Of a DNA stretch of 64,000 bases, positions 40,950 through 49,049 are shown in pieces. A program made the translations under genes and the position numbers. The notes beneath the pieces are model-generated. The model was not told where the DNA came from, did not search any database, and saw only the letters and a program-made list of their open reading frames with translations. Each line of letters begins with the position of its first letter. Position 1 is the stretch's first letter. Origin of the DNA: Anaerolineae bacterium (GTDB lineage Bacteria > Chloroflexota > Anaerolineae > 4572-78 > J111); assembly GCA_023382535.1 (NCBI GenBank), contig JAHDWA010000013.1, positions 124,001 through 188,000 on the forward strand, read 5' to 3'.

Positions 40950-42848
40950 GTGAGCTATCAAGAAAAGTATCGGCAGTCCATCGAGCAGCCGGCCGAGTTC
41001 TGGGCCGAGGCGGCGGAAGCCGTCCACTGGTACAAAAAGTGGGACAAGGTGCTGGACGACTCCCGCCCGCCCTTTTACCGCTGGTTCAGCGGGGGCGTGG
41101 TCAACAGTTGTTACAACGCCCTCGACCGGCATGTCGAAAATGGCCGGGCCGACCAGGCCGCCCTCATTTACGACAGCCCTGTCACCGGCGCCGTCAAAAG
41201 CTTCACCTACCGGGAACTGCGGGACGAAGTCGCCCGTTTTGCCGGGGTGTTGGCCGGCCAGGGTGTGACCAAAGGCGACCGGGCCATCATTTACATGCCG
41301 ATGGTGCCCGAAGCCGTCATTGCCATGCTGGCCTGCGCCCGGATTGGCGCCATTCACTCCGTCGTCTTTGGCGGCTTTGCGGCCAATGAGCTGGCCACCC
41401 GCATTGACGACGCCAAACCCAAGGTCATGATCTCGGCCTCCTGCGGCATTGAGATCAACCGGGTCGTTGCCTACAAGCCACTGCTCGACGCGGCGATTGA
41501 GTTAGCCGCGCACACGCCGGAGAAATGCATCATCTTGCAGCGCCCCCAGGCCGAAGCCGCTATGGTTGAGGACCGCGATCTGGATTGGTCGGAGTTGATG
41601 GCTCAAGCCACACCTGTTGACTGCGTGCCTGTCGCCGCCACCGACCCGCTCTACATTCTCTACACCTCCGGCACGACCGGCATCCCCAAAGGCGTGGTCC
41701 GCGACAATGGCGGCCACCTAGTTGCCCTCAAGTGGAGCATGCAGTACATCTATGGCGTCGAGCCGGGCGAGGTCTACTGGGCCGCCTCGGACGTCGGCTG
41801 GGTGGTCGGTCACTCCTACATTGTCTACGCCCCGCTTTTCCATGGCTGCACGACTATCCTGTACGAAGGCAAGCCGGTCGGCACGCCCGACCCCGGTGCG
41901 TTTTGGCGGGTCATCTCGCAGCACAAGGTCAGTGTTTTGTTTACCGCGCCGACCGCCTTCCGGGCCATCAAGCGCGACGACCCCAACGGCGAGTATGTCC
42001 GCAAGTATGACCTGAGCGATTTCCGCACCCTCTTCCTGGCCGGCGAGCGCTGCGACCCGGACACGCTGCACTGGGCCGAGGACAAGCTCAACGTGCCGGT
42101 GATTGACCACTGGTGGCAAACTGAAACCGGCTGGCCGATTGGGGCCAACTTTGCCGGGCTGGGGCTGTTCCCGGTTAAGGCCGGGTCTGCCGGCAAACCG
42201 GTCCCCGGTTACAACGTCCAGATTTTGGATGAAGGCGGCCACGAAGCCCCACCCAACCAGATTGGCAGCATTGTCATCAAGCTGCCCCTGCCGCCTAGCT
42301 GCCTGCCGACCCTGTGGAACAACGACGAGGGCTTTATCCGCTCGTACCTGAGCGCCTTTCCCGGCACCTACACCACCGCCGACGCCGGGTTCAAGGATGA
42401 AGACGGCTATCTCTGGATTATGAGCCGCACCGACGATATCATCAACGTCGCCGGGCACCGCCTGTCCACCGGGGGTATGGAAGAGGTGCTGGCCTCCCAC
42501 CCCGATGTGGCCGAGTGCGCCGTCATCGGCGTGGCCGACGAACTCAAGGGCGAGATTCCGCTGGGGGTGGTTGTCCTTAAAGCGGGGGTCAACCGGACCG
42601 AAAAAGAGATTGTGGACGAACTCATCCGCATGGTCCGCGACCGCATCGGGCCGGTGGCCTCGTTTAAAGTGGCGACCGTGGTCAAGCGCCTGCCCAAAAC
42701 CCGCTCCGGCAAGGTGCTGCGCGGCACGATGAAGAAAATCGCGGATGGGGTTGAGTACCGCATGCCCGCCACTATTGACGACCCCGTAATTTTGGACGAA
42801 ATCACCGAATCGCTGGCGAGGCTGGGGTATCCGCACCAGGATCAATAG
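40950..42848 (+). CDS. Acetyl-/propionyl-CoA synthetase (ACS/PrpE family)
   Basis: The 632-residue protein has the ACS N-terminus (FWAEAAEAVHWYKKWDKVLD), the AMP-binding loop YTSGTTGIPKGVV, the WWQTETGWPIG motif and the C-terminal regulatory lysine in TRSGKVLRG (about 590). The variant N-terminal YKKWDKVLD and the downstream sequence resemble propionyl-CoA synthetase more than acetyl-CoA synthetase; this is a judgement. The start is a GTG with AAGGAGG upstream. It activates short acids with ATP and CoA. Confidence 0.9.
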   Translation: MSYQEKYRQSIEQPAEFWAEAAEAVHWYKKWDKVLDDSRPPFYRWFSGGVVNSCYNALDRHVENGRADQAALIYDSPVTGAVKSFTYRELRDEVARFAGVLAGQGVTKGDRAIIYMPMVPEAVIAMLACARIGAIHSVVFGGFAANELATRIDDAKPKVMISASCGIEINRVVAYKPLLDAAIELAAHTPEKCIILQRPQAEAAMVEDRDLDWSELMAQATPVDCVPVAATDPLYILYTSGTTGIPKGVVRDNGGHLVALKWSMQYIYGVEPGEVYWAASDVGWVVGHSYIVYAPLFHGCTTILYEGKPVGTPDPGAFWRVISQHKVSVLFTAPTAFRAIKRDDPNGEYVRKYDLSDFRTLFLAGERCDPDTLHWAEDKLNVPVIDHWWQTETGWPIGANFAGLGLFPVKAGSAGKPVPGYNVQILDEGGHEAPPNQIGSIVIKLPLPPSCLPTLWNNDEGFIRSYLSAFPGTYTTADAGFKDEDGYLWIMSRTDDIINVAGHRLSTGGMEEVLASHPDVAECAVIGVADELKGEIPLGVVVLKAGVNRTEKEIVDELIRMVRDRIGPVASFKVATVVKRLPKTRSGKVLRGTMKKIADGVEYRMPATIDDPVILDEITESLARLGYPHQDQ

Positions 42849-42910
42849 TTAGCTACTTGTTGAAGTTTTTAAGCCTTCGGTTATCACTATAGGGATGACT
42901 GATCCTAAGA

Positions 42911-43270
42911 ATGAAATCGGTAGAGCAAATTCAAGAAGAAACTTGTAGAAAATATCAAGCGGATTGCTTACTGCCTAACTCAGAGGCTAAAGTCGGTATT
43001 GCCTTAAATACTTTGGAGAAAGAACCGCTTAATGCTTTACGTCATCCTGCTCAAGTGGATACGTGTGGTTGGTACATTTGGGGAGGCGAAGATTTATCAA
43101 ATGCATCGGACTTTTTCCAACCTTTACATATTAAGCATCTTACTGAAGAATGTCCCCAGATCGTGCCATACTTGGGATTAGCTCCGGGTTGGCGTATTTT
43201 GTTAGCCGGAGATTACGTAGATGTTTGGTATGATGAGACTTTGCTGAATGTAGAGGAAATTGAGGATTGA
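42911..43270 (+). CDS. Hypothetical 119-residue protein (immunity-protein-like pattern)
   Basis: The protein is AT-rich in codon use compared with its neighbours. It has a Trp/Gly-rich core (VDTCGWYIWGGEDLSNAS, FFQPLHIKHL, YLGLAPGWRILLAGDYVDVW) of the kind seen in small uncharacterised immunity-like proteins; no name is certain. No ribosome site is obvious. It is followed by the attC-like palindrome (43332-43458), which would make it a candidate gene cassette. Confidence 0.6.
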   Translation: MKSVEQIQEETCRKYQADCLLPNSEAKVGIALNTLEKEPLNALRHPAQVDTCGWYIWGGEDLSNASDFFQPLHIKHLTEECPQIVPYLGLAPGWRILLAGDYVDVWYDETLLNVEEIED

Positions 43271-43331
43271 AAGTTTCTGTTTTTAGTTGAAGGTGGTTTT
43301 GAAAGATAAATGCACTGGTCATTATGGTCGC

Positions 43332-43458
43332 AGCTAACAACCGCTTCCACGCCGACCTGCTACCAGTCGGGTTTGCCACCTGACTTTGCCAGCAAAGTCA
43401 TTCTAAATTGTCGCCTTTCTTGCCGACCCGCAGGCGGGTAAAGCGGAGGGTGTTGGAC
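43332..43458. other. attC-like (integron cassette) palindrome
   Basis: AGCTAAC at the left end and GTTGGAC (43452-43458) at the right end resemble the inverse core sites RYYYAAC and GTTRRRY (6/7 and 7/7). Between them AACAACCGCTTCCAC and GTAAAGCGGAGGGTGTT pair imperfectly, inner arms CCTGC and GCAGG pair, and TGACTTTG/CAAAGTCA (43381-43400) forms an apical hairpin. The total of 127 bp fits long attC sites. No integrase gene or attI is in the window. Confidence 0.45.
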
Positions 43459-43503
43459 GGCGGAAAGAGACTATTGCGTCTCAAAATTACTTTGCCCTGG
43501 GGC

Positions 43504-43538
43504 TTTACAAAAGATGTATATTATTGTAATATACATCT
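43504..43538 (+). promoter_or_regulatory. brnTA promoter overlapped by a 27-bp palindromic operator
   Basis: TTTACA (43504-43509), 17 bp, TAATAT (43527-43532). AGATGTATATTA (43512-43523) and its exact inverse (43527-43538) flank the centre TTG, covering the -10 box. The start codon at 43542 would be only about 3 bases after the transcription start. Confidence 0.75.
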
Positions 43539-43541
43539 AAG

Positions 43542-43865
43542 ATGAAAACGGCCATTTCTAACTGCGAAGGCTTCCAATGGGATGAGGGCAATTCAGATAA
43601 GAATTGGTATCTTCATCAAGTTACCAGCGGTGAATGTGAAGAAATATTTTTTAATTTGCCCCTTATTGTAGCTTCTGACCCCCTACACTCCACGACTGAA
43701 CAAAGATATTACGCTTTAGGACGAACAGATACGGATCGTTGGTTATTTATCGCGTTCACGGTTAGAAATAATTTAATCCGGGTGATCTCAGCCCGTGATA
43801 TGAACCAAAGAGAGACGAGAAAATATGCCGAAAGAATTAAAAGAGATACCGAGCTTCAAGAGTGA
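43542..43865 (+). CDS. brnT: BrnT-family ribonuclease toxin
   Basis: The 107-residue protein shows the BrnT pattern FQWDEGNSDKNWYLHQV, then DPLHSTTEQRYYALGRTD, FIAFTVRNNLIRVISARDM and RETRKYAERI. BrnT is a RelE-fold RNase inhibited by BrnA. The ATG at 43542 lies 3 bases after the operator, without a ribosome site, so a leaderless mRNA is likely. It overlaps the antitoxin gene by 41 bases. The pair lies in an accessory patch next to an attC-like site. Confidence 0.85.
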   Translation: MKTAISNCEGFQWDEGNSDKNWYLHQVTSGECEEIFFNLPLIVASDPLHSTTEQRYYALGRTDTDRWLFIAFTVRNNLIRVISARDMNQRETRKYAERIKRDTELQE

Positions 43866-44133
43866 AGATGAAGAACGTGAGTTTTGGGCCAGCCAGGACT
43901 CGACGGAATATATCAATTGGGATGAAGCTGAAGCGATTATTTTGCCCAAGTTAAAGCCATCCACCCGGACTATTTCATTACGATTGCCAGAATTAATGCT
44001 GAACGAACTGCGGGTGATTGCCAATAAGCGAGATATACCGTACCAATCGCTGATAAAGGTATTTTTGAAAGAGCGGATTGATCAGGAGTTAAAGCGAGAT
44101 GCCGAGAATAGAATGACTTTATCTGCAGAGTAA
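43825..44133 (+). CDS. brnA: BrnA-family antitoxin
   Basis: The 102-residue protein has an acidic N-terminus (SEDEEREFWASQDSTEYINW) and a ribbon-helix-helix DNA-binding end (TRTISLRLPELMLNELRVIA, SLIKVFLKERID), the layout of BrnA/CopG-type antitoxins. It should bind BrnT and repress its own promoter at the 43512-43538 palindrome. Its start lies inside brnT in another frame. Confidence 0.82.
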   Translation: MPKELKEIPSFKSEDEEREFWASQDSTEYINWDEAEAIILPKLKPSTRTISLRLPELMLNELRVIANKRDIPYQSLIKVFLKERIDQELKRDAENRMTLSAE

Positions 44134-44196
44134 GTATCGCTGGCAACGATAAGTTGTCGGCGTAGCTGCCACCCAACCAACGGTTCAAATAGTTCA

Positions 44197-44859
44197 ATGA
44201 GTTGTCCCTGTTGTTCGCCCCGCAACATAAATGACCTCGATAACACCTTCGACGCCGCCAATGCGCGCCAGGATGCCCGGCGCTACCTCAAAAAAGGGCT
44301 GGACAAGCGGGCGCGTAAGCTGATTGCTTACCTGCTGGCCCACTGCCGCGAGCCGGTCAGCGTGTTGGACATCGGCTGCGGGGCCGGCGGCGCGCACCAT
44401 GAATTACTGCGCCGGGGCATCGCCGAGCGGGCGGTTGGGGTTGATGCCTCGTCGGCCTACCTGGAGGCAGCCAGGGCCAACGCCGCCCAGTTGAATTTGA
44501 GCGAGCGGGTGGTCTACGAGCGCCAGGATTTCGCCCTGACCGCCGCCTCGTTTGCCCCCGCCGAGGTGGTCCTCATGGACCGGGTCATCTGCTGCTACCC
44601 CTACCTGGCCGAACTGCTGGGAGCCGCCGCCCGGCATACCCAGCGCTATCTCTGCCTCAGCTTCCCCCGCGACGAGTGGTGGACCCGCCTGCCCTACCGC
44701 CTCTATGATCTCTTCCAGGCCCTCTTCCGCAGCAAATACCGCTTCTACCTGCACCCCTATCCTCAGATCATCGCCCTGGCCGAAGCCGCCGGCCTGCGCC
44801 TTATCCACACCGACCACACCGGCCTCTGGCAGATTTTGGTCTTTGCCCGGCCTCGATAA
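44197..44859 (+). CDS. Class I SAM-dependent methyltransferase
   Basis: The 220-residue protein has a Cys-rich start (MSCPCCSPRN), motif I VLDIGCGAGGAHHELL and an acidic loop RAVGVDASSAYLEAARANA, with a BchM/ubiquinone-methylase-like C-terminus. The acceptor is unknown. GC content returns to the high level of the core genome here, unlike the preceding toxin-antitoxin genes. Confidence 0.82.
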   Translation: MSCPCCSPRNINDLDNTFDAANARQDARRYLKKGLDKRARKLIAYLLAHCREPVSVLDIGCGAGGAHHELLRRGIAERAVGVDASSAYLEAARANAAQLNLSERVVYERQDFALTAASFAPAEVVLMDRVICCYPYLAELLGAAARHTQRYLCLSFPRDEWWTRLPYRLYDLFQALFRSKYRFYLHPYPQIIALAEAAGLRLIHTDHTGLWQILVFARPR

Positions 44860-44862
44860 AAA

Positions 44863-44891
44863 TTGAAAAACCTTTCCCATGCGAGTATACT
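44863..44891 (+). promoter_or_regulatory. Promoter of the 1337-residue secreted protein
   Basis: TTGAAA (44863-44868), 17 bp, TATACT (44886-44891). Transcription would start near 44898, giving a leader of about 55 nt. Confidence 0.7.
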
Positions 44892-44953
44892 TGTGACAAA
44901 TTAAGTCCGGATTCCAAGATGTATTTTGGAGTCTCCCCAGGTCAGGCTTAACC

Positions 44954-47900
44954 GTGAAAAAACAACATTCCCTGCTAAAAATATCGGTGGTCTCTGTCGT
45001 TTGCTCCATCGCCCTCGCCCTGTTCAACCGCCCCGCCACCTCCGCTCCCCAGCCCAACCTCTTTCATCCTTCCGCCTTCCGCCTTCCGCCTTCTCTTGAC
45101 ATCCCCGCCATCATTAACGAACTTGACTTCGGCGTTCCCGCCGGAAACGGCCACCGGCCGCAGCGGGTCGCCGTTGACAGCCGGCGCGGCCAGCTCTATA
45201 CTCTGAATGAGGGCCTGGCCGAACTCAACGAGGGCAACACCCTGAGCATCGTTGATTTGACTACTAATCAGGTGACGGCCCTGCTCCCGCTCGACAACCT
45301 GCCCGTGCCGGAGCAGTTTCGCGCTTCTTTTTCCCGGCCCAACCCGCTGGATTTGCAGGTTGACCCCTACCGGCCTCGTCTCTACGCCCTCACCGGCGAC
45401 CCCTACAGCGACCCACCCTACAGCGACCTGACCATCATTGACCTTGAGACTCAACGCGTTATTGATACCCTGCCCGGCATCCTGGCCGTTGCCCCCGGCC
45501 CCGACCGGCTCTACCTGGCCAGCGCCACGCGTCTGTGGGCCGCCGATCCTGTTACCCTGGCCGAACTGGTCCACGCCGACCTCCAACCCCCGGCGCCCGG
45601 CTCCCAACCGTTCCTCCTGATTACCGTCGCCGCCAACCGTCTCTACCTAGGCCAGCGGCAGCCGGGGATACTAACCGCGTATGCCGCCGACTCGCTCGCG
45701 CCCGCGGGCAGCTACACCGGGCCGGCGCAGCTTGGGGAAGCCGTGGTAGATGAGGCCGGGCAGCGCATCTGGCTCATTGACAGCGACGGGACGCAGCTCA
45801 CCCTGCGCGCCCTTAACAGCGACGCCCAACCCCTGACCGCGCCGGCCCCCTTTCTCCTGAGCGACGACACCTACAGCGATCCGCACCTGGTCCTGGCCGG
45901 CTCGGACCTGGCCGTCACCCATCGCACCATTGACGCTTACCAGTTACAGCTTTTTGACGGGACAAACCTGACCCAATTTGCCAGCCTGACCATCCCCGGC
46001 TACCCCAGCGATCTGGCCGCCGACCCGGCCGCAGGTCGCCTCTATGCCACTTACAGCGACGCCGCCAGCTATGTTTTGGCGGTTGACCCGGCCACCGGCG
46101 CAGCGGAAACCATCTTTACCGCCCGGCTGCTCGACGATGCCCTGGCCGATCCGGAGGCAGGCCGCCTCTATGTCTTGAATGACGAGCGCACTCTCCAGGT
46201 TTTGAGTTTGAATGATTACAGCGAGATTGATCGCCTGGACCTCCAACCCAGCCTCAACTGCAAAGACCCCTCGGGCTGTCTGCCCCCCGACCGGGGGGTC
46301 GAACCGGCCTTGGCCCTCGATCCCGGCCGCCAGCGCCTCTATCTCAGCGGCGACCCGGCCCAGGTTATTGACACAGCCTCCATGACCCTGGCCGCCACCC
46401 TGGACACCCCCGGCCAGCTTACCCCTGATCCCACCAGCGACCGGCTCTACTTGACCACCCCCTGCCAATGCCGCACCACCCAATGCAACACCCTCATCCT
46501 CAGCACCAACACGCTCACTGGCACGACCACCCTCTTCCCGCCGCTCGATCCGCTGGCCGCGCCTTGTGTCATCAACACTGCCCTCGACTCCCAGAATCAA
46601 CTCCTGTATGTGCTCATCTTCAACGGCGTTGCCGGCTCCAACAGCGGCAACACTTTCTCTGCTTTTGATGTTTCCGGCCCGCCCCAAGTCATCTATAACG
46701 GCGGCGATATTAGCTACTACGGCCAGTTTGCTTTTGATCCGGATCGCCGGCGGGCCTTCATTGCTCAGGGTCGGTTTGACCGCTCCTTTATCCATCGCCT
46801 TGAGCGGGAGGCCCAGACGATCACCTCCACCCTCGAATTGGCCGGAGCCGAGGGTCTCCTGGTTTATAATCCGCCTCTCGACACCCTTTATGCAGTCAAT
46901 GGTCAGGCCTTGCAAGTTTTTGATAGTAATCTGGCCCTCCAAACCGAAATTCCTCTGCATGGCTCCTTCAAGCCGCTAACCTTCGATCCACAAGCCCAGC
47001 GCCTCTACCTAGGCGGCTCGAATGGCAACTTGCTGGTCGTCGCTGCCAGCGGTGGTCAGCTTGCCGACCCGCCCCCGCCGGCCCTGACTCAACAAACCAT
47101 AGATCCTCCCCAACTTTTCAGCACCCCCAGCGGCGACTATTTCCGTATTGACAATGGCCAGCTCTACCGCGCCGAGGGCCAAAATTGGGTAGTGCTGGGG
47201 CGAGGTTTGCCTGATCGCCGGGTCATGGCCCTGGCGATTTCACCCAACTATCAAAGCGACCGCACCTTGTTGGTCGGCCTGTCGGGCGCTGGCCGCAATG
47301 GCGGGCTGTATCACTCCACCGACGGCGGCGATACGTGGCAGCCCACCACCCGCGGCCTGACCGATCTCGACATCAGCCAGGTTGTCTTCTCGCCCATGTT
47401 TGCTCAGGATCAAACTGTTTTTCTAAGCACGACTTATCGCGGCCTCTTCCGCTCCAGCGATGGCGGCGATACCTGGCAGAGCCTGGCCGGCGGCGACTCG
47501 CAACTCTCCCACCTGGCCGTGTCGCCCACCTTTGCCCAGGATAAGCTGGTTATTATCAGCGCCCGCACCCTGCTCCGCTCCACCGACGGCGGCGACACCT
47601 GGACTGATACCGGCCTGCCGCCCGGCAAGGTCGCCTTTTCGCCCGACTTTGCCCGCGACAGATTGGTCTTGAGCGCCGGCAGGTGGCGCAGTACCGACGG
47701 GGGGCAAAGCTGGCAGCCGGCTGCGGCCGGGCTGGAACCCAACCAGGGCGTGGAGAGTCTCTTCTTTTCGCCCACTTTTGCCGCCGACCAGACCGTTTAT
47801 CTACTGCTCAACCAAAACTTCGATCAGCCGCTCAAGCTGCAGCGCTCCGTTGACGCCGGGCGCACCTGGCAGTCGTTGCTGAGTGGGCTGCCGGCCAATT

Positions 47901-48967
47901 TTGACCTGGCCTCAGCCACTATCCTGCCCAGCGGCGAGCTTTACCTCGGCGATAAGACCGGCCAGCAACCTTTTGTCATCGCTCCGTCAAGTTTAACCTG
48001 GGGTCGCCCAGCCCTGGACCTGGCTCAGCTTGACCTGCAGGCGCTGGTCGTCGCTCCCGATGGTTCAATTTTTGTCGCCAATAGCGCCGCCGGGGTGCTC
48101 AAGACTAGCGACGCGGGCCGGACCTGGCAGGATACCGGCTTCCCCGCCCGCGCCGACGAAACCAAGGTGGCTCAACTGGCGGTCGCCAATAATGGGGCGC
48201 TCTTTGCCGCTGTCGGGACAATCATTGAGCGCAGCCCCAACGGGGGACAGAGTTGGACCTATTTAGCCAAGCTGCCGCCCGGCTTTGAGGTTACGGCGCT
48301 GGCCGTCTCACCCAATTTTGCGCCCGATGGAATTGTGTTAGCGGGGGGGAATTACGCCAGCAGACAGATCCTTCGCTCGGCGGATGGGGGCCAAACCTGG
48401 CAGGTCGTTTTTGACGGCGCTGCTGTGGAAGGGGCCTCAGACGTGGGGGCGATTGCCATTTCCCCCAACTTTGCCCGCGATCGAACGGCCTATGCCTGGC
48501 TGCAATACGCCGGCCTGCTCCGCTCCCCTGACGCCGGCCAGACCTGGACTCTGATTCCCGGCGACAAAAGCGGCGCCTTCGCCCAGATGCTGGCGGTCGG
48601 GCCGGATGGCCGGCTGTACCTGGGTGAGCTTTACGGGGGTCTGAGTGTCTCGAACAATGGCGGTCAAAGCTGGCAGGATTTAACGGCCAATCTCCCCGGC
48701 GAGCGCACCTGGAGCAGCGCCCTGGCCTTTGGCCCTGACAACAGCCTCTATTTGGGGACGGATGTGGGAGTCTATCGCAGTCTGGATGGAGGGCAAAGCT
48801 GGTCCAGCGCCAGTAACGGCCTGCCGCTGGACCCGGAACAGGGCAAGCCCCAGGCAGTCCGCGCCCTGGCTTTCAGCGGGCAGCGCCTTTACGCCGCGCT
48901 GACCCAAGGCGGGGTGTTTGTCTCGGAGGACCAGGGGCAATCATGGCATTCATCCAGGAATCCATAA
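44954..48967 (+). CDS. Secreted double beta-propeller protein (YncE-like plus BNR/Ycf48-sortilin-like)
   Basis: A GTG start precedes a signal peptide (MKKQHSLLKISVVSVVCSIA; to about 31). Residues about 60-700 are YncE/surface-layer-like propeller blades (RPRLYALTGDPYS, GRLYVLNDERTLQVL). Residues about 740-1337 hold at least eight BNR/Ycf48-like blades with the recurrent FRSSDGGDTWQSL/LRSADGGQTWQVV motif. It is probably exported and stays outside; function unknown, perhaps glycan or surface binding. A GGAAG-type repeat is embedded in frame right after the signal peptide (45062-45096). A strong promoter lies upstream. Confidence 0.85.
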   Translation: MKKQHSLLKISVVSVVCSIALALFNRPATSAPQPNLFHPSAFRLPPSLDIPAIINELDFGVPAGNGHRPQRVAVDSRRGQLYTLNEGLAELNEGNTLSIVDLTTNQVTALLPLDNLPVPEQFRASFSRPNPLDLQVDPYRPRLYALTGDPYSDPPYSDLTIIDLETQRVIDTLPGILAVAPGPDRLYLASATRLWAADPVTLAELVHADLQPPAPGSQPFLLITVAANRLYLGQRQPGILTAYAADSLAPAGSYTGPAQLGEAVVDEAGQRIWLIDSDGTQLTLRALNSDAQPLTAPAPFLLSDDTYSDPHLVLAGSDLAVTHRTIDAYQLQLFDGTNLTQFASLTIPGYPSDLAADPAAGRLYATYSDAASYVLAVDPATGAAETIFTARLLDDALADPEAGRLYVLNDERTLQVLSLNDYSEIDRLDLQPSLNCKDPSGCLPPDRGVEPALALDPGRQRLYLSGDPAQVIDTASMTLAATLDTPGQLTPDPTSDRLYLTTPCQCRTTQCNTLILSTNTLTGTTTLFPPLDPLAAPCVINTALDSQNQLLYVLIFNGVAGSNSGNTFSAFDVSGPPQVIYNGGDISYYGQFAFDPDRRRAFIAQGRFDRSFIHRLEREAQTITSTLELAGAEGLLVYNPPLDTLYAVNGQALQVFDSNLALQTEIPLHGSFKPLTFDPQAQRLYLGGSNGNLLVVAASGGQLADPPPPALTQQTIDPPQLFSTPSGDYFRIDNGQLYRAEGQNWVVLGRGLPDRRVMALAISPNYQSDRTLLVGLSGAGRNGGLYHSTDGGDTWQPTTRGLTDLDISQVVFSPMFAQDQTVFLSTTYRGLFRSSDGGDTWQSLAGGDSQLSHLAVSPTFAQDKLVIISARTLLRSTDGGDTWTDTGLPPGKVAFSPDFARDRLVLSAGRWRSTDGGQSWQPAAAGLEPNQGVESLFFSPTFAADQTVYLLLNQNFDQPLKLQRSVDAGRTWQSLLSGLPANFDLASATILPSGELYLGDKTGQQPFVIAPSSLTWGRPALDLAQLDLQALVVAPDGSIFVANSAAGVLKTSDAGRTWQDTGFPARADETKVAQLAVANNGALFAAVGTIIERSPNGGQSWTYLAKLPPGFEVTALAVSPNFAPDGIVLAGGNYASRQILRSADGGQTWQVVFDGAAVEGASDVGAIAISPNFARDRTAYAWLQYAGLLRSPDAGQTWTLIPGDKSGAFAQMLAVGPDGRLYLGELYGGLSVSNNGGQSWQDLTANLPGERTWSSALAFGPDNSLYLGTDVGVYRSLDGGQSWSSASNGLPLDPEQGKPQAVRALAFSGQRLYAALTQGGVFVSEDQGQSWHSSRNP
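45062..45096. repeat. TTCATCCTTCCGCCTTCC-type repeat inside the secreted propeller gene
   Basis: TTCATCCTTCCGCCTTCCGC and a further CCTTCCGCC unit are the inverse of the element at 28470-28523. They encode the low-complexity segment FHPSAFRLPPSL just after the signal peptide. Confidence 0.7.
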
Positions 48968-48988
48968 GGAAGGGATAAATCGTGGTGA

Positions 48989-49030
48989 CATACCCAGGAG
49001 TCCAGACTTAAGTCTGGACTCCTGGGTATG
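48989..49030. repeat. Perfect 42-bp palindrome between convergent genes
   Basis: CATACCCAGGAGTCCAGACT continues with T and is followed immediately by the exact inverse ending GACTCCTGGGTATG. It lies between convergent genes ending at 48967 and 49050 and could act as a bidirectional terminator, though no T-run follows. Confidence 0.9.
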
Positions 49031-49049
49031 AATTACATTTTCTTGGATT

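Noticed and set aside
41718..42845. Minus-strand 375-residue frame opposite the acyl-CoA synthetase
   Set aside because: Antisense shadow; the plus strand encodes a complete ACS/PrpE protein with all motifs.
44134..44196. Second attC-like site after brnA
   Set aside because: ACCCAAC fits one core site, but no partner site or pairing arms were found before the methyltransferase.
45944..46960. Minus-strand 338-residue frame opposite the secreted propeller gene
   Set aside because: Antisense shadow of repetitive blades; no signal or domain.
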